Shown here: positions 27,092 through 35,813 of the stretch, piece by piece | Numbering within the stretch: the first letter of the stretch is position 1 | How the letters are laid out: each line of letters starts with the position of its first letter | Source: UBA2211 sp035404185 | GTDB taxonomy: Bacteria; Patescibacteriota; Minisyncoccia; Minisyncoccales; Minisyncoccaceae | NCBI GenBank assembly: GCA_965230985.1 | Contig: OZ246399.1 | Span: 434,001 to 498,000, forward strand | Direction: 5' to 3' | Length of the DNA: 64,000 bases | Program-made: the position numbers and the translations under genes | Notes under the pieces: generated by a model | Told to the model about the DNA's origin: nothing | What the model saw: the letters and a program-made list of their open reading frames with translations, nothing else | Database searches by the model: none

Positions 27092-27397
27092 ATGAAGATA
27101 AAAAAGAACGACCAAGTTTTAATAATCGCGGGCAATGACAAAGGCAAGAAAGGAAAGGTTTTAAGATCTATTCCTGTTAAGAATAGAATTGTTGTTGAGG
27201 GAATTGCTTTAGTAAAGAAGAATGTCAAACCCAAGAAATCTGGACAAAAAGGACAGATAGTTTCTGCTCCCAGAGCAATCAACGTTTCGAATGTTAAGTT
27301 GGTTTGTTCTAAATGCGGAAAAGCAGCCAGAGTTGGTTATGAAATAGTTGAAGGAAAAAAATACCGTGTTTGTAATAAATGCGGAGCGCATATTTAA
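27092..27397 (+). CDS. rplX: Ribosomal protein uL24 with zinc-ribbon end
   Basis: 101 aa. KOW motif VLIIAGNDKGKKGKVL and the AINVSNVKLVC region. The C-terminal part has two CxxC pairs (CSKC and CNKC), forming a probable zinc ribbon seen in a subset of bacterial uL24 proteins. Confidence 0.94.
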   Translation: MKIKKNDQVLIIAGNDKGKKGKVLRSIPVKNRIVVEGIALVKKNVKPKKSGQKGQIVSAPRAINVSNVKLVCSKCGKAARVGYEIVEGKKYRVCNKCGAHI

Positions 27398-27407
27398 TTA
27401 AAAAATT

Positions 27408-27974
27408 ATGGCAATAACAAGCATTAAAGAAAAATACAAGAAGATAGCAGTACCTAAAATGAAGGCAAAGTTTGGATATAAGAATGTTATGGCAATTCCA
27501 AAAATAGAGAAGATAGTTATTAATATTGGATTCGGAAGAGTTATTTCTCCTAAGACAAAAGATGAACAGAAGAAGTTTATTGAATATATAAGAACCAATC
27601 TTTCCAGTATTTGCGGACAGAGACCAGTTATGACCGTTGCCAGAAAATCAATTTCTACTTTTAAATTAAGAGAAGGAAGCGTTATCGGATCTAAGGTTAC
27701 TTTGAGAGGAAAGAAAATGAATGATTTCATGGAAAAGTTAGTTAATATTGTTCTTCCTCGTTCCAGAGACTTTTTAGGAATTAATCCTAAGTCAGTTGAT
27801 GGAGGCGGAAATCTAAATTTGGGAATCAAAGAACATATTGCTTTTCCAGAAATATCTCCAGAAAAATCTCCAATTATTCTTGGAATGGAAGTTACGATTA
27901 ATACTAACGCAAAAAGCAAAGCAGAAGGATTGGAATTATTTAAATTACTTGACTTTCCATTCAAGAAAAGTTAA
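27408..27974 (+). CDS. rplE: Ribosomal protein uL5
   Basis: 188 aa. IPKIEKIVINIGFGR, GQRPVMTVARKSI, LREGSVIGSKVTLRG and NLNLGIKEHIAFPEI are diagnostic. 5S rRNA-binding protein of the central protuberance. Confidence 0.96.
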   Translation: MAITSIKEKYKKIAVPKMKAKFGYKNVMAIPKIEKIVINIGFGRVISPKTKDEQKKFIEYIRTNLSSICGQRPVMTVARKSISTFKLREGSVIGSKVTLRGKKMNDFMEKLVNIVLPRSRDFLGINPKSVDGGGNLNLGIKEHIAFPEISPEKSPIILGMEVTINTNAKSKAEGLELFKLLDFPFKKS

Positions 27975-27993
27975 AGTCAAAAAGTGTTAAATT

Positions 27994-28179
27994 ATGGCAA
28001 AAACATCACAAATAGCAAAATCAGCAAAGACACCAAAATTTTCTTCAAGAGTAGTAAGAAGATGTTTTAAGTGTGGAAGAAAACATGGTTATATCAGAAA
28101 GTTTGGTTTGTGCAGAATTTGTTTTAGAGAAATGGCGAATAAAGGAGAGTTGCCGGGAGTAACAAAAAGTAGTTGGTAA
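27994..28179 (+). CDS. rpsN: Ribosomal protein uS14, zinc form
   Basis: 61 aa. Short zinc-containing type: CFKC...CRIC, and FREMANKGELPGVTKSSW at the C-terminus. Confidence 0.95.
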   Translation: MAKTSQIAKSAKTPKFSSRVVRRCFKCGRKHGYIRKFGLCRICFREMANKGELPGVTKSSW

Positions 28180-28195
28180 TTATATATAAAAGAAA

Positions 28196-28588
28196 ATGGA
28201 CCCAATAGCAGACATGATCAGTTCAATAAATAACGCCTTAGCTGTTAGTAAAAAACAGATAGCTCTTTATCCATACTCAGATTATAAGTATGCGATTCTT
28301 GAGGTTTTTAAAAAGGAAGGTCTTATTGAAAATATTGATAAGAAAGGAAGATTGTCAAAGAGAAAGATTATTGTTGATTTTAAATATGATAAAGAAGGAA
28401 ACCCTGTGATTACAAAGATTAAGAAAATTTCTAAACAAGGGCAAAGAATTTATTCAACCCACAATGAATTGAAACCGGTTAAGTCAGGACACGGAATTTC
28501 AATAGTCACAACTTCAAAAGGAATAATGACTAATAAGGAAGCTAGAAAAGCTAAGCTTGGGGGAGAAGTAATTTGTGAAATTTGGTAA
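28196..28588 (+). CDS. rpsH: Ribosomal protein uS8
   Basis: 130 aa. MDPIADMISSINNA, FKKEGLIENI, KPVKSGHGISIVTTSKGIMTN-type block (GISIVTTSKGIMT) and GGEVICEIW end. Central-domain 16S binder and, in E. coli, the spc operon repressor. Confidence 0.95.
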   Translation: MDPIADMISSINNALAVSKKQIALYPYSDYKYAILEVFKKEGLIENIDKKGRLSKRKIIVDFKYDKEGNPVITKIKKISKQGQRIYSTHNELKPVKSGHGISIVTTSKGIMTNKEARKAKLGGEVICEIW

Positions 28589-28589
28589 T

Positions 28590-29132
28590 ATGTCAAGAAT
28601 AGGAAAAAAAGAAATTTTAATACCAGCAGGAGTTGAAGTAAAAATCAACGGAGTAAATATTGAGGTTAAAGGACCTAAGGGTGTTTTAACAATGAAAGCA
28701 GTTCCAGAAATTGCGATTGAAATGAAAGAAAATGCAATTTATTTTACTCCTAAGAAATTAGATTTGAAATCTAATGCTCTTTGGGGTTTAACTAGAACTT
28801 TAGTTTCTAATATGATTGACGGAGTTACAAAGGGATTTGAAAAGAGATTAGAGATCAACGGAGTCGGTTTTAAGGCTAGAACCGAAGGAAAGAAATTGGT
28901 TTTAGATGTCGGTTTAAGTCATACTGTAGATATTGATGCTCCTGAAGGAATTGAATTTAAAGTTGAAAAGAACGTAATTATTGTTACTGGAATAGACAAA
29001 GGATTAGTTGGACAGATTTCAGCCACAATCAGAAAGGTTAAACCACCAGAACCATACAAGGGAAAAGGAATTAAATACACAACAGAAATTATTAAGAGAA
29101 AGCTTGGCAAGAAGGCAGCTGCGGGTGCATAA
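28590..29132 (+). CDS. rplF: Ribosomal protein uL6
   Basis: 180 aa from ATG 28590, one base after the rpsH stop. MSRIGKKEILIPAGVEV, VEVKGPKG-like strand, GFEKRLEINGVGFKA and PEPYKGKGIKY are diagnostic. Confidence 0.95.
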   Translation: MSRIGKKEILIPAGVEVKINGVNIEVKGPKGVLTMKAVPEIAIEMKENAIYFTPKKLDLKSNALWGLTRTLVSNMIDGVTKGFEKRLEINGVGFKARTEGKKLVLDVGLSHTVDIDAPEGIEFKVEKNVIIVTGIDKGLVGQISATIRKVKPPEPYKGKGIKYTTEIIKRKLGKKAAAGA

Positions 29133-29146
29133 TATATTTGAAATAC

Positions 29147-29491
29147 ATGTTAGAAAAAAAAGCAAAAAGAATAATAAGACACAAAAGAGTGAGAGCAAAG
29201 GCGGATGGTACTGCAACTAAGCCCAGACTTTGTGTTTTCCGTTCAAATCAACACATCTATGCTCAATTGATTGATGACACTACTGGCAAAACTATTTTAG
29301 CGGTGTCTGATGTTTCAGTTAAAGGAAAAGAAAAGAAATCTGATTCTTCAAAGAAAATTGGAAATGAAATTGCTAAAAAGGCAGTTGAGAAAAAGATAAC
29401 TGAAGTAATTTTTGATCGTGGAGGATATAAATATCACGGTCGCGTAAAGGCCTTAGCTGAAGGAGCAAGAGAAGGTGGATTAAAATTCTAA
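29147..29491 (+). CDS. rplR: Ribosomal protein uL18
   Basis: 114 aa from ATG 29147 (a TTG nine bases earlier is less likely). RIIRHKRVRAK, RLCVFRSNQHIYAQLID and FDRGGYKYHGRVKALAEGARE are diagnostic. Binds 5S rRNA. Confidence 0.94.
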   Translation: MLEKKAKRIIRHKRVRAKADGTATKPRLCVFRSNQHIYAQLIDDTTGKTILAVSDVSVKGKEKKSDSSKKIGNEIAKKAVEKKITEVIFDRGGYKYHGRVKALAEGAREGGLKF

Positions 29492-29497
29492 TTACAT

Positions 29498-29977
29498 ATG
29501 AAAAGAGAAAGAAATACAAAATTTGATAAGAAGAATGAAATAAAAGATGAATTTGAATCTAAGCTTTTAGACTTGGCTAGAGTTACTAAGGTAACTGGAG
29601 GAGGAAAGACAATGAGATTCAGAGCAGTTATCGTGGCCGGAAACAAAATGGGAAAGGTAGGAATTGGAGCTGCTAAAGGTTTAGATGTTTCTCAAGCTAT
29701 TGAAAAGGCAACTAGAGTTGCTAAAAAGAATTTAAAAGATATTCCTATATCTGAAGGAACGATTCCTTTTGAAGTTGAGGCTAAGTTCGGACCATCTCGC
29801 GTAATATTAAAACCACAGATGAAAGGTAAGGGTTTAGTAGCTGGAGGAACAGTTAGAATTATTTGTTCTTTAGCTGGAATTCAAGACATTTCTTCTAAAA
29901 CATTATCAAGAACAAGAAATAAATTAAATAATGCCCAAGCGACAATGCAAGCTTTATCTAAATTGAAGAAGAAATAA
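29498..29977 (+). CDS. rpsE: Ribosomal protein uS5
   Basis: 159 aa. FESKLLDLARVTKVTGGGKTMRF-type dsRBD start (VTKVTGGGKTMRF), GKVGIGAAKG and KGLVAGGTVR. rplO starts one base after its stop codon, so no rpmD (uL30) lies at its usual position. Confidence 0.96.
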   Translation: MKRERNTKFDKKNEIKDEFESKLLDLARVTKVTGGGKTMRFRAVIVAGNKMGKVGIGAAKGLDVSQAIEKATRVAKKNLKDIPISEGTIPFEVEAKFGPSRVILKPQMKGKGLVAGGTVRIICSLAGIQDISSKTLSRTRNKLNNAQATMQALSKLKKK

Positions 29978-29978
29978 T

Positions 29979-30464
29979 ATGCAATTACACGAATTAAAAC
30001 AGAATACAACTTTTAAGAAAAAAAAGAGAGTTGGTCGCGGAGGAAAGAAAGGTACATATTGTGGTGGTGGTGGAAAAGGACAGAAAGGAAGAGCCGGTGC
30101 AAAGTTTAAACCAATCATCCGTGGTTGGATTAAAAGATATCCTAAACTAAGAGGATATAATTTCAATACTCAAACAGAAGTTTCATCAGTCAACTTAGAT
30201 GTTTTAGAAGAAATATTTGAATCTAATACTGTTATTAATCCCGAAGTATTAGTTGCTAAAAGAATTATTAGAAAGGTTGATGGAAAGATTCCTACTATTA
30301 AAATTCTAGGAACAGGAGAAATCAAAAAATCTTTAACTATCGAGGGCTGTTTGGTTTCAAAAACTACTATAGAAAAAATAGAAAAAGCTGGAGGAAAAGT
30401 TGTAGCAAAAACAGTAAAAGAAGTTGCCAAGAAGGGGGTTTCTAAAGCAAAAACTAAAAAGTAA
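29979..30464 (+). CDS. rplO: Ribosomal protein uL15
   Basis: 161 aa. GRGGKKGTYCGGGGKGQKGR is the glycine-rich 23S-binding start, then LRGYN and IKILGTGEIKKSLTIEG. The C-terminal Lys-rich tail is longer than usual. It directly follows rpsE. Confidence 0.95.
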   Translation: MQLHELKQNTTFKKKKRVGRGGKKGTYCGGGGKGQKGRAGAKFKPIIRGWIKRYPKLRGYNFNTQTEVSSVNLDVLEEIFESNTVINPEVLVAKRIIRKVDGKIPTIKILGTGEIKKSLTIEGCLVSKTTIEKIEKAGGKVVAKTVKEVAKKGVSKAKTKK

Positions 30465-30469
30465 AAACT

Positions 30470-31714
30470 ATGTTCAAAAAGATTACAGAAATTTTTAAGG
30501 CAAAAGACTTAAGATATAAGATACTTTTTGTTTTAGGAATTTTTGCTACCTTTAGATTGATGGCTAATATTCCAATCCCTGGAATTGATGTTGCAAAAAT
30601 TCAGCAATTCTTTGCTGGCAATCAGTTCTTTGGAATGATGAACTTATTTACCGGAGGAGCATTAGACAAGGTTTCAATTGTTATGCTTGGTCTTGGACCT
30701 TACATCACAGCTGTTATCGTTTTCCAGCTTTTAACGATGATTTTTCCTCAGATTGAAAAATTATATAAAGAAGAAGGAGCAGCAGGGCAACAGAAATTTA
30801 ATCAGTACTGTAGAATCGCTGGAGTGCCTTTAGCCATGATTCAAGGTTATGCAATGATATTTTATTTAAAATCTCAAGGAGTAATTGGAGCATTAGATCC
30901 AATGACTATTATTGCAGCTATCGCAGCAATTACTGCCGGTTCAACTTTAATGATGTGGTTAGGAGAATTAATTTCTGAAAAGGGAATTGGGAATGGAGTA
31001 TCATTATTAATTTTTGCTGGTATCGTTGCTGATATTCCTAATAATATTCAAAAGGCTTTGTTAACTTTTGACCAAGGACAGATATTCTCATATGGTTTAT
31101 TTTTAATTTTATCAATTGTAATTATTGCTGGAGTGGTTTTAATTAATGAAGGAAGAAGGAATATACCCGTATCTTATGCTAAGAGAGTTAGAGGAAACAA
31201 AATGTATGGCGGTGCTTCAACTTATTTACCTTTAAATATTAACCCAGCTGGAGTTATACCTGTCATCTTCGCCATTTCTATTCTAATGATTCCATCAATG
31301 CTTGCTTCATTCTTTAATTGGAGTTTTGTTAAAGACGCTTTAGGTAATGAGTGGGTTTATGGAATATTATATTTCTTATTAGTATTTGTTTTTACATTCT
31401 TCTATACCGCAGTTACATTTGATCCTAAGAGTGTTTCAACTAATTTACAAAAAATGGGAGGTTTTATTCCAGGAATTAGACCAGGTGAAAATACGGCTCA
31501 ATTTTTACAATCAATTTTATCAAAAGTTTTAGTTGTTGGTGCAACTAGTTTGGGATTAATTGCTGTTATGCCTTCAATAGTCCAAGGCGTTACTGGAATC
31601 CAACAATTTAAATTTTTAATTGGGGGAACTGCTCTAATTATTATCGTTTCGGTAGCCCTAGATACAATGAAACAAATCAATTCTCAATTAGAAATGAGAG
31701 AATATGATTCATAA
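30470..31714 (+). CDS. secY: Protein translocase subunit SecY
   Basis: 414 aa, ten membrane helices expected. ANIPIPGID in the plug region, MLGLGPYITA, GNGVSLLIFAGI, YAKRVRGNKMYGG and the GFIPGIRPGENTA loop are diagnostic. Forms the membrane channel for Sec export. A terminator follows, and adk then has its own promoter. Confidence 0.97.
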   Translation: MFKKITEIFKAKDLRYKILFVLGIFATFRLMANIPIPGIDVAKIQQFFAGNQFFGMMNLFTGGALDKVSIVMLGLGPYITAVIVFQLLTMIFPQIEKLYKEEGAAGQQKFNQYCRIAGVPLAMIQGYAMIFYLKSQGVIGALDPMTIIAAIAAITAGSTLMMWLGELISEKGIGNGVSLLIFAGIVADIPNNIQKALLTFDQGQIFSYGLFLILSIVIIAGVVLINEGRRNIPVSYAKRVRGNKMYGGASTYLPLNINPAGVIPVIFAISILMIPSMLASFFNWSFVKDALGNEWVYGILYFLLVFVFTFFYTAVTFDPKSVSTNLQKMGGFIPGIRPGENTAQFLQSILSKVLVVGATSLGLIAVMPSIVQGVTGIQQFKFLIGGTALIIIVSVALDTMKQINSQLEMREYDS

Positions 31715-31726
31715 TTAATTTAAGGA

Positions 31727-31763
31727 ATAGAAGATTGGGGACAAACCAGTCTTCTATTTTTTT
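31727..31763 (+). terminator. Terminator after secY
   Basis: Stem ATAGAAGA/TCTTCTAT with an inner TGG/CCA pairing, followed by seven T. Confidence 0.8.
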
Positions 31764-31805
31764 GTTTTGTATTTTATAATAAGACATAAGCATAAAAGAA
31801 AATAT

Positions 31806-32486
31806 ATGGAAAAGTCTCCTTTGATCTTAATACTATTGGGTAAGTCTGGTTCAGGAAAAGGAACTCAAGTCAATCTTTTGAAAGATAAGCTTGGGTTAGA
31901 TTTTTTAGGTACGGGAGCATTACTGAGAGAAAGAAAAAAGGTGGGAGATTTTTCTGCTAAAAAGATCGCTGATGTTATTGATAATGGAGGAATTGTTCCT
32001 GCCCCAGTAGTTTTTAAATTATGGATGGAAAAGTTTGAAGAATTTAAAAATAGAAAAGAAGAATTTAAGGGAGTTATTCTTGATGGTTCTCCAAGGAAAT
32101 TATTAGAGGCGAAATTATTAGACGACGCTTTGGGATGGTTTAATTGGGAAAAGCGGGTTAAGATTATGCTTATCGATATTTCTGATGAAGAAGCCATTAA
32201 TAGAATCGCCAAAAGAAAGATTTGTCCTAAATGTGGAAACATCGTTATTGTTTCTGGTTCTAACGATTTAGATATTTGTTCAAATTGTGGAGAAAAATTG
32301 ATTACTAGAGCAGAAGATACGATTGAAGGAACTAAAAAGAGATTAGAGTGGTTTAGAGATGAAGTTGAAGAAACAGTTAATCACTACGAATCAATGGGAA
32401 AATTGATAAAAATTAATGGAGAACAGTCAGTTGAAAATGTCTTCAATGATATCATGAAAGAAATTGAAAAAGATGATAACAATTAA
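31806..32486 (+). CDS. adk: Adenylate kinase
   Basis: 226 aa from ATG 31806; the upstream in-frame codons overlap the promoter (TATAAT 31775-31780). P-loop LLGKSGSGKGTQ, GTGALLRE, LDGSPRK, and a zinc lid CPKCG...CSNCG. Interconverts 2 ADP with ATP and AMP. Normal spc-operon position between secY and map. A second, longer homolog occurs at 10989. Confidence 0.93.
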   Translation: MEKSPLILILLGKSGSGKGTQVNLLKDKLGLDFLGTGALLRERKKVGDFSAKKIADVIDNGGIVPAPVVFKLWMEKFEEFKNRKEEFKGVILDGSPRKLLEAKLLDDALGWFNWEKRVKIMLIDISDEEAINRIAKRKICPKCGNIVIVSGSNDLDICSNCGEKLITRAEDTIEGTKKRLEWFRDEVEETVNHYESMGKLIKINGEQSVENVFNDIMKEIEKDDNN

Positions 32487-33264
32487 AACAAAAGAAGAAA
32501 TAGAGGTGATGGCTAAAGGTGGGAAAATACTGAAATCAATTGTTGATGAATTGGGTTCTCATGTTGCGATTGGTGTTTCAGGAATAGAGATGGAAAAAAT
32601 GGCTGAAAAGATGATTAAAGAAAATGGAGGAGAATTTAGTTTTAAAGGACAGGACGGATTTCCGTCTTGTCTCTGTTTTTCTATTAACGAAGAAATAGTC
32701 CATGGAATTCCCGATAATAGGGTTTTAAAAAATGGAGACATTGTTTCTTTAGATTTGGGAATATTTTTTCCTTTGAATAAATTTGTTTCAGAGATTGATG
32801 AAAATAAATATCCTAACTTAAAAAAAGGATTTCATACGGATATGGCTAGAACCTACCTAGTTGGGGAGGTTAATCCTGAAATCCAAAGGCTCGTTAAAGC
32901 CACCAAAAAGGCTTTAAAGAGGGGTATTTCCAAGGTTAGGCCCGGAAACACGTTTGGTGAATTAGGCGAGGCGATATGCAGGTTTTCCGAACAACAGGGA
33001 TTTAGTGCTATTAGGAACTTATGTGGCCATGGAATCGGAGCTGAATTGCACGAAGATCCAGATGTTTTAAATTATGGTAAGAAAAGCTGGGGAGAAGTGA
33101 TGAAAGAGGGGATGGTTTTTTGTATTGAACCAATGCTTTCCATGGGAGATTATGAAATAAAAAAGAGGGGAATGGCATATATTACAGAAGACAAGTCTTT
33201 GTCTGCTCATTTTGAAGATATGGTAGTAGTTACTAAGGACGGAGTTAAGGTATTGACAGAATAA
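32473..33264 (+). CDS. map: Methionine aminopeptidase type I
   Basis: 263 aa from ATG 32473, overlapping adk by 14 nt; a TTG nine bases earlier is possible. NEEIVHGIP, the metal ligands D in SLDLGIFF, D in TDMARTY, H in GHGIGAELHE, E in FCIEPM and the last E in HFEDM. Removes initiator Met. The usual next genes infA-rpmJ-rpsM are not in this window. Confidence 0.94.
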   Translation: MITIKTKEEIEVMAKGGKILKSIVDELGSHVAIGVSGIEMEKMAEKMIKENGGEFSFKGQDGFPSCLCFSINEEIVHGIPDNRVLKNGDIVSLDLGIFFPLNKFVSEIDENKYPNLKKGFHTDMARTYLVGEVNPEIQRLVKATKKALKRGISKVRPGNTFGELGEAICRFSEQQGFSAIRNLCGHGIGAELHEDPDVLNYGKKSWGEVMKEGMVFCIEPMLSMGDYEIKKRGMAYITEDKSLSAHFEDMVVVTKDGVKVLTE

Positions 33265-33281
33265 TATATTATATTTATAAT
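33253..33281 (+). promoter_or_regulatory. Consensus promoter of the 33.4-kb cassette
   Basis: TTGACA (33253-33258), 17-nt spacer, TATAAT (33276-33281). The -35 box lies over the last codons of map. A leader of about 120 nt follows with a long-range stem AGGAACG.../...CGTTCCT. Confidence 0.75.
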
Positions 33282-33410
33282 ATAGAAAGGTAAAATATTG
33301 AGGAACGAATAAAGTATAGAAGTTTTTATATATTTTATCCGTTCCTTTAAAAGCTAGCTTGGAGCGGTCGGTACTACAGCGAGACTGTAAGTATAAAGGA
33401 GGAACTATTA

Positions 33411-33527
33411 ATGGACCAAGAAGAGCAGCATATAATAGCAAGGAATAGAGTGCTTGATGTTTTTGGGGTCGATATCGACCAGGAAGATTTCGAAGGGCCA
33501 TATCCCGTTCGACCAAAAAGTCGTTAA
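33411..33527 (+). CDS. Predicted 38-residue protein with strong SD
   Basis: ATG 33411 is preceded by AAAGGAGG with ideal spacing, which is rare in this genome. The frame encodes 38 residues, acidic in the middle (DVFGVDIDQEDFEG) with a basic end (RPKSR). No family recognised. It lies in a cassette with a consensus promoter, a structured leader and a terminator, and has more balanced base composition than its neighbours. It could alternatively be the coding part of a regulatory RNA. Confidence 0.5.
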   Translation: MDQEEQHIIARNRVLDVFGVDIDQEDFEGPYPVRPKSR

Positions 33528-33537
33528 CTCTAAACCG

Positions 33538-33570
33538 CAAAAAGATCTAATTAATTTTAGTCTTTTTTTG
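33538..33570 (+). terminator. Terminator of the 33.4-kb cassette
   Basis: AAAAGA(T)CTAA-TTAATT-TTAG-TCTTTT stem with one bulged T, followed by a T-run. Confidence 0.65.
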
Positions 33571-33602
33571 TAAAAATTAACTTAAAATGATAGAATATCT
33601 GT

Positions 33603-34586
33603 ATGAATAATAAAGAAACAGAACTAAGATACGATTTATTAAACGATGACTGGGTCATTGTTTCTCCGATTCGTGCTGATAGATATAAAAAGAAGGCAAT
33701 TATAGGTTGTCCGTTTTGCAACATTAAAACACAAGAAAAGCCTGTTTTAGTTTATTCAAATGGCATAAGGAGTGATAATAAAGATATTAAAGATTGGACA
33801 ACTATTGTTATTCCTAATAAATATCCTGTTTTTGTTCCTTTTCAAAAAAATAAAAAAGAAAAAGAAAACGATATTTATTCTAAAATTAAATCTGCTGGAT
33901 TCCATGAATTAGTTATAACAAAAGACCATGAAAAAAGTTTAGCTCTTTTACCATTAGACAAAATTAAAGAAGTTTTTACTTGCTATCAAGAAAGAATTGT
34001 TGAATTTAGAAATTATAATTTTGTTAAGAATGTTGTTATTTTCCATAATCATGGCAAAGAAGCTGGGTCAAGCCAGTCTCATCCTCATTCACAGATTTTA
34101 ACTGTTCCTTTGATTGATAAAGAATTCAGGATTACACTAGATAATCACAGTAAATATTTTAAAGAAAACAAGGAGTGTCTTAGGTGCAAAGTGAATAAAG
34201 AGGAAAAGAAGTTTAAAAAAAGAATTGTTTTTGAAAATAAAGATTTTATTGCTTATATTCCTTTTGCTCCTAAATTTACGTTCCAGACAATAATTACCCC
34301 CCAAAAACATTCTTCAAGGTTTGAGGAAATTACTGAAAAAGAAAAAGAAAGTTTAGCTGAAATATTAAAGAAGATATTATCAAGGATGTATAAAGGATTA
34401 AAGAATCCTCCCTACAATTTTTATTTACATACCGCTCCATTAGATAAAGAATATCCATGCTTTCATTGGTATATTTCTGTCTTTCCGAGAAGATATCCGT
34501 TAGCTGGATTTGAAATGGGAGCTCAGATGGAAGTACTCTCTAGTAGTCCCGAGGATCAAGCTTTATTCTTAAGAAAACAAAAATAA
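33603..34586 (+). CDS. galT: Galactose-1-phosphate uridylyltransferase family protein
   Basis: 327 aa. RYDLLNDDWVIVSPIRADR start, zinc Cys pair CPFCN, and the active-site SQSHPHSQ with the nucleotidylated His. It transfers UMP (or a related nucleotidyl group) between hexose phosphates. TAGAAT (33591-33596) with TTGTAA 17 nt upstream ends 6 nt before ATG, suggesting a leaderless mRNA. tpiA follows 9 nt later. Confidence 0.88.
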   Translation: MNNKETELRYDLLNDDWVIVSPIRADRYKKKAIIGCPFCNIKTQEKPVLVYSNGIRSDNKDIKDWTTIVIPNKYPVFVPFQKNKKEKENDIYSKIKSAGFHELVITKDHEKSLALLPLDKIKEVFTCYQERIVEFRNYNFVKNVVIFHNHGKEAGSSQSHPHSQILTVPLIDKEFRITLDNHSKYFKENKECLRCKVNKEEKKFKKRIVFENKDFIAYIPFAPKFTFQTIITPQKHSSRFEEITEKEKESLAEILKKILSRMYKGLKNPPYNFYLHTAPLDKEYPCFHWYISVFPRRYPLAGFEMGAQMEVLSSSPEDQALFLRKQK

Positions 34587-34595
34587 ATAAAACAT

Positions 34596-35318
34596 ATGAA
34601 ACCACTAATTGTTGCTAATTGGAAATGTAATCCTAAAAGCTTATCAGAAGCAAAGGAGTTATTAGAAAAAGTAATTAATGGAATTAATGAAGAAGACGTT
34701 ATTATCTGTCCTCCGTTTGTTTTTATTAATTCTTTAATCAGCGATAAGATTCCTTTTGGCGCACAAAACTGTTTTGATAAAGAAGGAGCTTTTACGGGAG
34801 AAAATTCTGTTTCAATGCTTGAAGGTATTGGAGTTAAGTATGTTATTTTGGGCCATTCTGAAAGAAGGAATATTTTTAAAGAAAATAATGAAGAGATTAA
34901 TTCTAAATTAATTAAGGTTTTAGAGTCTAAAATAGTCCCAATTCTTTGCATAGGAGAAAAGAGGGAAGAGAGGGAAGAGGGCAAAACATTTGAAATATTA
35001 TCAGAACAATTAGATGCTTGTCTAAATAATATTTCAAGTCCGGAGAAAATTATTTTAGCTTACGAACCAGTTTGGGCGATTGGAACAGGGAAGTTTGCGG
35101 AAATAAAAGACATTAAAGAGGTGAGAGCCTTTATTCGAGAATTTTTAACAAAGAAATTCAATCAAGAGATTGCAAAAAACATTAGAATTCTTTACGGAGG
35201 AAGCGTTGATTCAAGCAACGTTAATTCATATATTACAGAAGCTCAGATGGACGGAGTCTTAGTCGGAGGAGCCTCTCTTAAAGCTGATGAATTTTTGAAG
35301 TTAATAAAATCCGCCTAA
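34596..35318 (+). CDS. tpiA: Triosephosphate isomerase
   Basis: 240 aa. ANWKCNP with the catalytic Lys, LGHSERR with the catalytic His, AYEPVWAIGTG with the catalytic Glu, and YGGSVDSSN/LVGGASL phosphate loops. Glycolysis. Probably co-transcribed with galT and ended by the hairpin at 35377. Confidence 0.96.
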   Translation: MKPLIVANWKCNPKSLSEAKELLEKVINGINEEDVIICPPFVFINSLISDKIPFGAQNCFDKEGAFTGENSVSMLEGIGVKYVILGHSERRNIFKENNEEINSKLIKVLESKIVPILCIGEKREEREEGKTFEILSEQLDACLNNISSPEKIILAYEPVWAIGTGKFAEIKDIKEVRAFIREFLTKKFNQEIAKNIRILYGGSVDSSNVNSYITEAQMDGVLVGGASLKADEFLKLIKSA

Positions 35319-35466
35319 AGCGGAGCAATTTGTGAGATGCGGAAGATAATGTCTTCCATAAAATGAAGAATGATTTGGCCGATTTATATCGGTCTCGTTT
35401 TTTCGTTTTTACGAATTGTAACAAATAACTCGAATAAAGAAATAAAAATCACCTCCTTGGTGTGCT
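35303..35466 (-). ncRNA. Minus-strand small RNA antisense to the tpiA 3' end
   Basis: Minus-strand promoter TTGCCA (35495-35500), 16-nt spacer, TATACT (35473-35478). Near the start, hairpin CACC-AAGGA-GGTG (35450-35462) hides a perfect SD sequence. Downstream come the GACCGAT/ATCGGCC stem, a GGAAGA/TCTTCC stem with a 14-codon ORF starting in it, and a terminator TCCGC/GCGGA plus TTTT that overlaps the tpiA stop codon. It may be a small RNA with a masked SD or a short-ORF mRNA. Confidence 0.45.
35377..35404 (+). terminator. Terminator of galT-tpiA
   Basis: GGCCGAT-TTAT-ATCGGTC stem followed by a T-rich tract. Confidence 0.7.
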
Positions 35467-35501
35467 AAATTAAGTATACTCTTTTTTTAATTTTTGGCAA
35501 G

Positions 35502-35813
35502 ATGTTCATGGGGAAGCAGATGTATAAATCATGCTTCCCATTCGGTACCGCACAGAGTGCTTTCAAAGTCGTCCTTCATCGGACGACGATCGCTGAGACT
35601 GGGACACCATATCCGGGGGATGGAGACATTCTTATTCCTCCTATTTTTGCAGTGCACATATTTCAAGAGATAAACTCCGATTCTGACCGTCTTATATTCC
35701 GACAGGTCACATCTCCAGTAGAGCAATTAGGGTGGATAGTCAGTTGCTCAACAAATGAATGCAATACAACACATGTTTTGTTATCCCTCCCAAGTACAAT
35801 GTACTGTTTTTAA
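35502..35813 (+). CDS. GC-shifted island with a possible 103-aa ORF
   Basis: An open frame of 103 codons lies on the plus strand, ending in a hairpin AGTAC/GTACT plus TTTTT, but no plus promoter or good SD is visible. The minus strand shows stronger expression signals. TTGCAT-N16-TATATT lies upstream, GGGAGGG precedes an 8-codon ORF (35748-35774), and AGGAGG precedes a 17-codon ORF (35576-35629) that overlaps a 16-codon frame ending at 35529 by ATGA. No family recognised in either direction. Which strand is coding is unresolved. Confidence 0.3.
   Translation: MFMGKQMYKSCFPFGTAQSAFKVVLHRTTIAETGTPYPGDGDILIPPIFAVHIFQEINSDSDRLIFRQVTSPVEQLGWIVSCSTNECNTTHVLLSLPSTMYCF

Noticed and set aside
27398..27964. 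188-aa ORF antisense to rplE
   Set aside because: Mirror of the rplE reading frame; a low-complexity hydrophobic shadow product.
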